Shown one piece after another: positions 58,951 through 64,000 of a stretch of 64,000 bases of DNA. The stretch is taken from contig NC_134370.1 of the NCBI RefSeq assembly GCF_035582795.1, positions 53,121,501 to 53,185,500 of the forward strand. Reading direction: 5' to 3'. The notes beneath the pieces are model-generated. The model worked only from the letters and a program-made list of their open reading frames with translations. It searched no databases and was not told where the DNA came from. The DNA comes from Mycteria americana. Its lineage: Eukaryota > Chordata > Aves > Ciconiiformes > Ciconiidae. The translations under genes were made by a program, and so were the position numbers. The stretch's first letter is position 1. Each line of letters opens with the position of its first letter.

Positions 58951-61900
58951 TTGCTTTGTACAGTAGCATTTAGGAGAATAACAAACTGTTAGCTGATCTG
59001 CTTTCTATCATACAAACATCTTTCTCACATTTTGGTACAAGAATGATTTGCTTTGTGAGAAGGTACTTTGTACAAAACATAGTAAAGAACCTTAGTAATC
59101 TATGCTTTGCTCCCTAAAGTCTGGAATGAGGGAAAACTAAGTATTGGGGGAGGCAGTTATTTATTACAGCGCTACTAGCCCTTTGTGACAGTATTTTTTT
59201 TTTCCCTGTGCATATATCTATATTTGGTTTGGAGGTTTTAAATCACATTTTAGTAAAATCTCTGGCTTATTCTTGAGCCAACATTGATTTAACTTAGATT
59301 TGTTAACACTTTTTAGTATTGGGAGTCTTATGATATTTCATGGTTTAGTTAAGGCTCCAGCTGTTGGTGTGTGAGAATCACGGCTTCGAGTTTCTACTCA
59401 CACAGGCTCCAGGAATGGAGAAACTGTGAATGTGTACTTTAAACATCTGCGGACAATATGATACCTTTAAATAATTTTGGAATTCTTGTGATTGGCAGTG
59501 CTGTAGCAGTTGTAGTGGAAATAAGTTCCTTAATATTAACCAGCATCTGTTTGAATGATATAAGCTTGAGTTATTGGTTTTCTTTCTGATGGTACTTAAC
59601 ATTTTAATAATCATTCATAATAAATATAAACAAGCCAAATGCCATCCAGAGTTTCTGAACCAGCTGTTTTATCAATCAATAGTCCATGGTGTTACATATT
59701 TTCATCTATGCAATGATAATCCTAATTAAATTAATTTAGTAATTAAGGTAATGTAGTAACCTACTATGGTAAATACCATCACAAGGTTGGGAAACATGAA
59801 ATCTGTATGCTGCTGCTCTGTTTCTGACCCTCCCCATGCTTTCGCAGAATGAATCTTGTCTTTTGACAGGACGAAATCCATATTGCTTTTAAGATGATCT
59901 TTCTCTCATCATCGGATGAACTTATGACTAACTGGGGCTGACAGCTGAGGTTGACCCTAGCTGACTGGTTGACAACTTGTAACATGTTGGTCCCATCGAC
60001 ACAATGACTGTCATCACCTCAGGCTGGACTGGTAGTAGTCCTTCCTCCTCCTCTCTTCTTCAGACCATCCTGTGAGGCCGATGAGGCTCAGCAGGAGTAG
60101 TTTCTCTTGCTGAGCTGCATGCCAGGCTCCCTATCACAGGATGCATGCTGAAGGCTGCAGAGACCCTCACATATCATAAAGACAAGCATTGAGGGAAATT
60201 AAAACAGGAATTTTTACACAGTAAAGTTTGAAGTTTGCCCTACGTGTGGAACTAAACTAAACAACATAGTAGCATCCTGAATGAAATGGAGGTACTTGAA
60301 AAAAAAAATTAAAAATCTTTATTGTAGTGGAGCCTACGAGCCAACTAAGTGTATAGGATCCCTTTGTGGTAGGCATTTACAAAGACAGCAGTCATTGCTC
60401 AAAAGACTGACCTATCTAAATAGACTCGACAGTTTGGTATCTTCTGTTTACATTTATCCAATAGAGGAGAAGAATATTGCAAGAGTGTAAAAGTGTGGTA
60501 CAGAGCCAATATAACCTTATATGATGGTAGAGATAGGTGTGAAACACTGGATTTAATCAATAATACAGACTAAACATTTACTGAAAACTTGGAATAATAG
60601 GTATGTCTGTAATTATAACTTAAAATAGCTTATATGTACTTAACTGGAAAATCTTAATTTGGTTTTGCTATTTAGTTGAATTTTGCTCTTAATCTTCTTG
60701 CTGGCTTAAACTATGAAGGTAAAAATAATTACGCTTATAAATGAATGTACTAAATAATTTACCTATCTGAATATGAAGAGCATGTGGAAAAAAGTTCTCT
60801 GCCTTGGAGACTATAAAAAGATGGCTTTGCAGTTATTACACTGTTTCCATTGTTGTTGTTCTTGACCAGTACTGTGTCAATGTGTGGGGTGTGAGTGTGT
60901 TTGGTTTTGTTTTTTAAACAGACTCCCCAAAGTCCGCTTCATTCGTCTGTCACCTGTAGACAGACTTACAGATTTTTAAGCTCTTTGTGGCAGGAATGTG
61001 TGCAGAATACTTAACATAATGAAATCTTGGTTAATGGACTTTTCCACAACACACATAATTTAGGATTTATTTGCCCCCACCTAACAGTTGTTACTATAGC
61101 AAATACAAGATGAAGAATTAAATGGAAAGGAGAATATTATGTGACTGTTAAGGGCTTCAATCTGATAGAGAGATATAAAAGGGCACAGAAGTTGATTATA
61201 ACCTTGCAATGCGAGGCTACATATGATGGTACAAAGTTGTATCCTGCGGGGAGGCCTTCTAAGTGCCTGCCAAAATCCACTGAGGAAGCTCACAAAGGGT
61301 CTGCACAGTGTTAGGTTGTTGTTGTTTTACAATGGTGGGCAACTTCTGTTATTAAGGGACTGTGTCGTATCTTTGCAATTTAAGTGGCTGGAAGCTAACC
61401 TTTGATTTGAACTGGGTGCAGCTCAACAGTATTTCAAAACTTCAATTTTGCTACAAGCTACAAACTTACCTGCAGTACTCTGGTCCCCCAGGATGTCCCA
61501 CCAGCCCCAGCAGGACTATAGCTGTATGTCTCTTTGTAATGTAGGAATGCTGCCATGGTGTAGTTGTTCAGACCATAATAATTAAGCTTAGAAAGATGAA
61601 ACCTAGTTGACTTGATAGAAAAATAGGAATTTTTCCAATTGTTAGAGGAATTAGCCTACATTCAACTTTCCCAATGAGCACAACAATTACATAATATGTA
61701 GTAGTCTTTAAGGATCATGTTCCACCAGCTATAATACTTGGTGCCATATATGTATGTAACTGTAGACAAGACATTACTTATTCTAAACCGGATACCAAAA
61801 TTTATACACATACTGTCCTGAGCATCAGTTGAAGACAAACCAATCTATTTATGAACAAAAAATCAAACCACTGAAGAATAAGTATTAGCAAGACTCATAT

Positions 61901-64000
61901 TGCTGTTTACATTCTTGCCTTACTAGTTGTTTAGTGATGAACGATGCAGAGTACTGAATTGGAAAATTCATAGATAAATACAAAAGAGACTGACCCACAA
62001 TGTACCAATGTGATGTCTCAGGTAAGAAGTTTCAGTAATCTGTCAACTATTTCATTTTGAAAGGAAAAACATTAATTCTCGAAAGTGTTATCCAAATGCA
62101 TAGCTACATTTACTGAGAGCCTAGGAAATGTGTTGTTTATTTAAATGCGTTAAGCAAAACAGAATTATCTTACAACAAATGAAATAAAATGCAGGGGAAA
62201 TTCTTGTTTTCATACTAGCTTTTATATCTATCTATCTCTAAAGCTTCATTAATATTCCCCTAGTCCTTTGATAGCCAATATGATACAAGTAAGGTAATAG
62301 GCAGATATGGAGCATGAGGCTTTTTGTGTGTAGGTGTCTTCCATACTGCTGCCCAGCTATAGCCTTCCCTTGTACTGCGGTACAGCAACCTTGCACTGCA
62401 GGATTAATGCCTTTTATCCAATAGATCTGTTACATATGTTGTTTTCCATGTGATGCCATTATTTTACATGCTGCAGTTAGGCTAGCTGCAGTCCAAAACA
62501 AATCTCTTGTTTAGGCCAACTGTAGATCTAATTAACGCTGCTGACACTGCATCTTATTCAACCACAGGGTACGCTTACTAATGAGAATGGCTGAAACTGT
62601 ATTAATACTTCTTGGAATATTGCAGAACAATGAGTTTTCATCCTTCTTCCTGTTCCGTGCTGCATTGTTGCCTACATAGCCTGTCAATCACTGATAGGGA
62701 AAGTCTATCTACATGTGTGTGAAGAAAAAGAAAAAAAATCAACCCAAAAACCAGGCTTAAAGTCTCCAAATAGTTAGGATTTTGATATATCACTAGAACT
62801 CTCAATGTTCCCATCTGTAGCAGAGCACAGGATGGCAGAGAAGACAAAGAAGACATAGCCAGCTATTGTCTTCTTTACTTTCTTGAAGTAGTTATTGAGC
62901 CTGGAGGAATCACATGCATACAGTCAAAGACTATTCAAGAGGTGTAGTCTAAAAAGATACAGAGAGCATAGTATGAACTGCCAAAGGCTCATGCTAATCT
63001 GATCTACAGTTTCTGCTCTAATATTTGTGTTTCCTTTTATTTTCATAATGACAATATTTCAGCTTTATCACACACCTGTAGAGGGCAGGATCTAGAGTCT
63101 CCTGTATTTGAAACAGTTGCTCTTCCGATAATGACTTGGCAGAAGTGAGATAAACATTCAGGTCTCATCATGGAGGTCTAAAGGGAAATAAGTGTTTCCT
63201 CAGACTTTCAGCAGGCTGATGTTATAAGGGGAACTAGGCTTAGAAGTGATTCATCTATTGGGGTTTCATCTCCCAGCAACAGACTTGTTTGATTTTTCCT
63301 TGAATCATAAAGATTCCATTGTGTTGCTACAGAAATCACATAAAATCAAGATGCCTTTTTCCAAGGATGATCTGAGACTTTAATAAATATTCAATCCCTT
63401 CCTCTTCTTACCAGAGCCACCCAAGGTCAGGAGTAAACCAGCACTTTGTTGCCCTACTTTTTCTGAGGAAGCTTAGTTCTTCAATTTTCAACAACTTCTC
63501 CAGCTAGACAAGATCCACATGCCTCCCTTCTCCTTTACAAGCCATTAGGATCTGATGGGATAAGACTTGTGCATCAGAGCCTAGGCAGCTAATGATGTCT
63601 GACTTCCTGGCTTAAGTGGAGCCTTTTAAACAACAGAGTTAATACCTACAGTTTCAGCACAGAAAAGTCTGTTCAGTCAAGGATTTCACTTGAACTTTGC
63701 CTGTGGATTTCTTGAAAAGTATCTCTCCACCTTTACTGAAAAACTTTTTCAAACTAGAGTAGGCAGTTGAGATAGCCAGTCACATTTTTTAAAAAAATCC
63801 TTTAACTGCAGGCTAATTGCATATTTTATTTCATCGGCATACATTGTGTGTGTTGACTTTGAAGGCCATGTTCCCTTATATCCCAAAGGATGAAAAATCC
63901 TTTTAAAAATTGTGCTTCACCCTTGATGTTATTTCACACCCTCCATTTTGAACCGTTCATGAACATAGTTCATTATTTTCCAAATAGCAGAGTGGTCTTT

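Larger units (their letters stand above)
52899..64000. other. Right-end non-coding stretch
   Basis: About 11 kb without a supported exon. T-rich homopolymers lie near 53488, 56808 and 58319; a purine-rich GGAAGGAAAGAAGGAGG tract is near 55965; TATC-type repeats are near 62223. The segment at about 59930-60170 is slightly GC-richer and could be an old repeat, but I could not identify it. Intron of an unseen gene or intergenic DNA are both possible. Confidence 0.5.

Noticed and set aside
1-64000. CRISPR array, prophage, plasmid origin or bacterial operon
   Set aside because: The window is plainly vertebrate nuclear DNA with spliced genes; no regular spacer array or prokaryotic gene was seen.

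Overview
The window is vertebrate nuclear DNA, most likely from a bird. It has intron-split genes with GT-AG junctions, CpG-island promoters, a degraded CR1 LINE whose 3' end has the typical avian tail, an LTR-like fragment of a type common in birds, and at least one old MIR-like SINE. No prokaryotic gene organisation, CRISPR array, tRNA or rRNA was seen. The species cannot be fixed from the sequence alone, and a crocodilian or turtle is a weaker alternative.

Three protein-coding genes were rebuilt exon by exon, and the reading frame is kept across every junction. Positions 39-22250 (minus strand) hold FAN1, the Fanconi-associated DNA-repair nuclease. Twelve coding exons give exactly 1000 codons; the last exon, with the remaining nuclease residues and the stop, lies beyond the left edge. 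Positions 24094-32064 (minus) hold the complete MPHOSPH10 (MPP10), a U3 snoRNP ribosome-assembly protein, in 11 exons and 665 aa. Positions 33906-42754 (plus) hold the complete MCEE, mitochondrial methylmalonyl-CoA epimerase, in 3 exons and 174 aa.

FAN1 lies tandemly downstream of MPHOSPH10, with about 0.65 kb between the MPHOSPH10 stop and the FAN1 CpG island. MPHOSPH10 and MCEE are head to head with 1.84 kb between start codons, and each has its own CpG island. The three genes are not one pathway (crosslink repair, rRNA processing, propionate catabolism); what they share is housekeeping CpG promoters, each with a YY1-like ATGGCGGC core.

The right third (42.8-64 kb) has no exon I can support. 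It contains an orphan CpG island at about 49.25-50.4 kb with a seven-copy hexamer repeat and a good splice donor, probably the promoter and first exon of an unseen neighbouring gene. It also holds a truncated CR1 (52.2-52.9 kb), a MIR-like SINE (58.8 kb) and simple repeats. Repeats inside FAN1 introns include an AT-rich tract with an inverted repeat and LTR pieces (3.77-4.76 kb) and two inverted copies of an unidentified GC-rich element (about 14.8-15.3 and 18.4-18.9 kb). I found no clearly new biological system; the orphan CpG island and the inverted-repeat cluster most deserve a second look.
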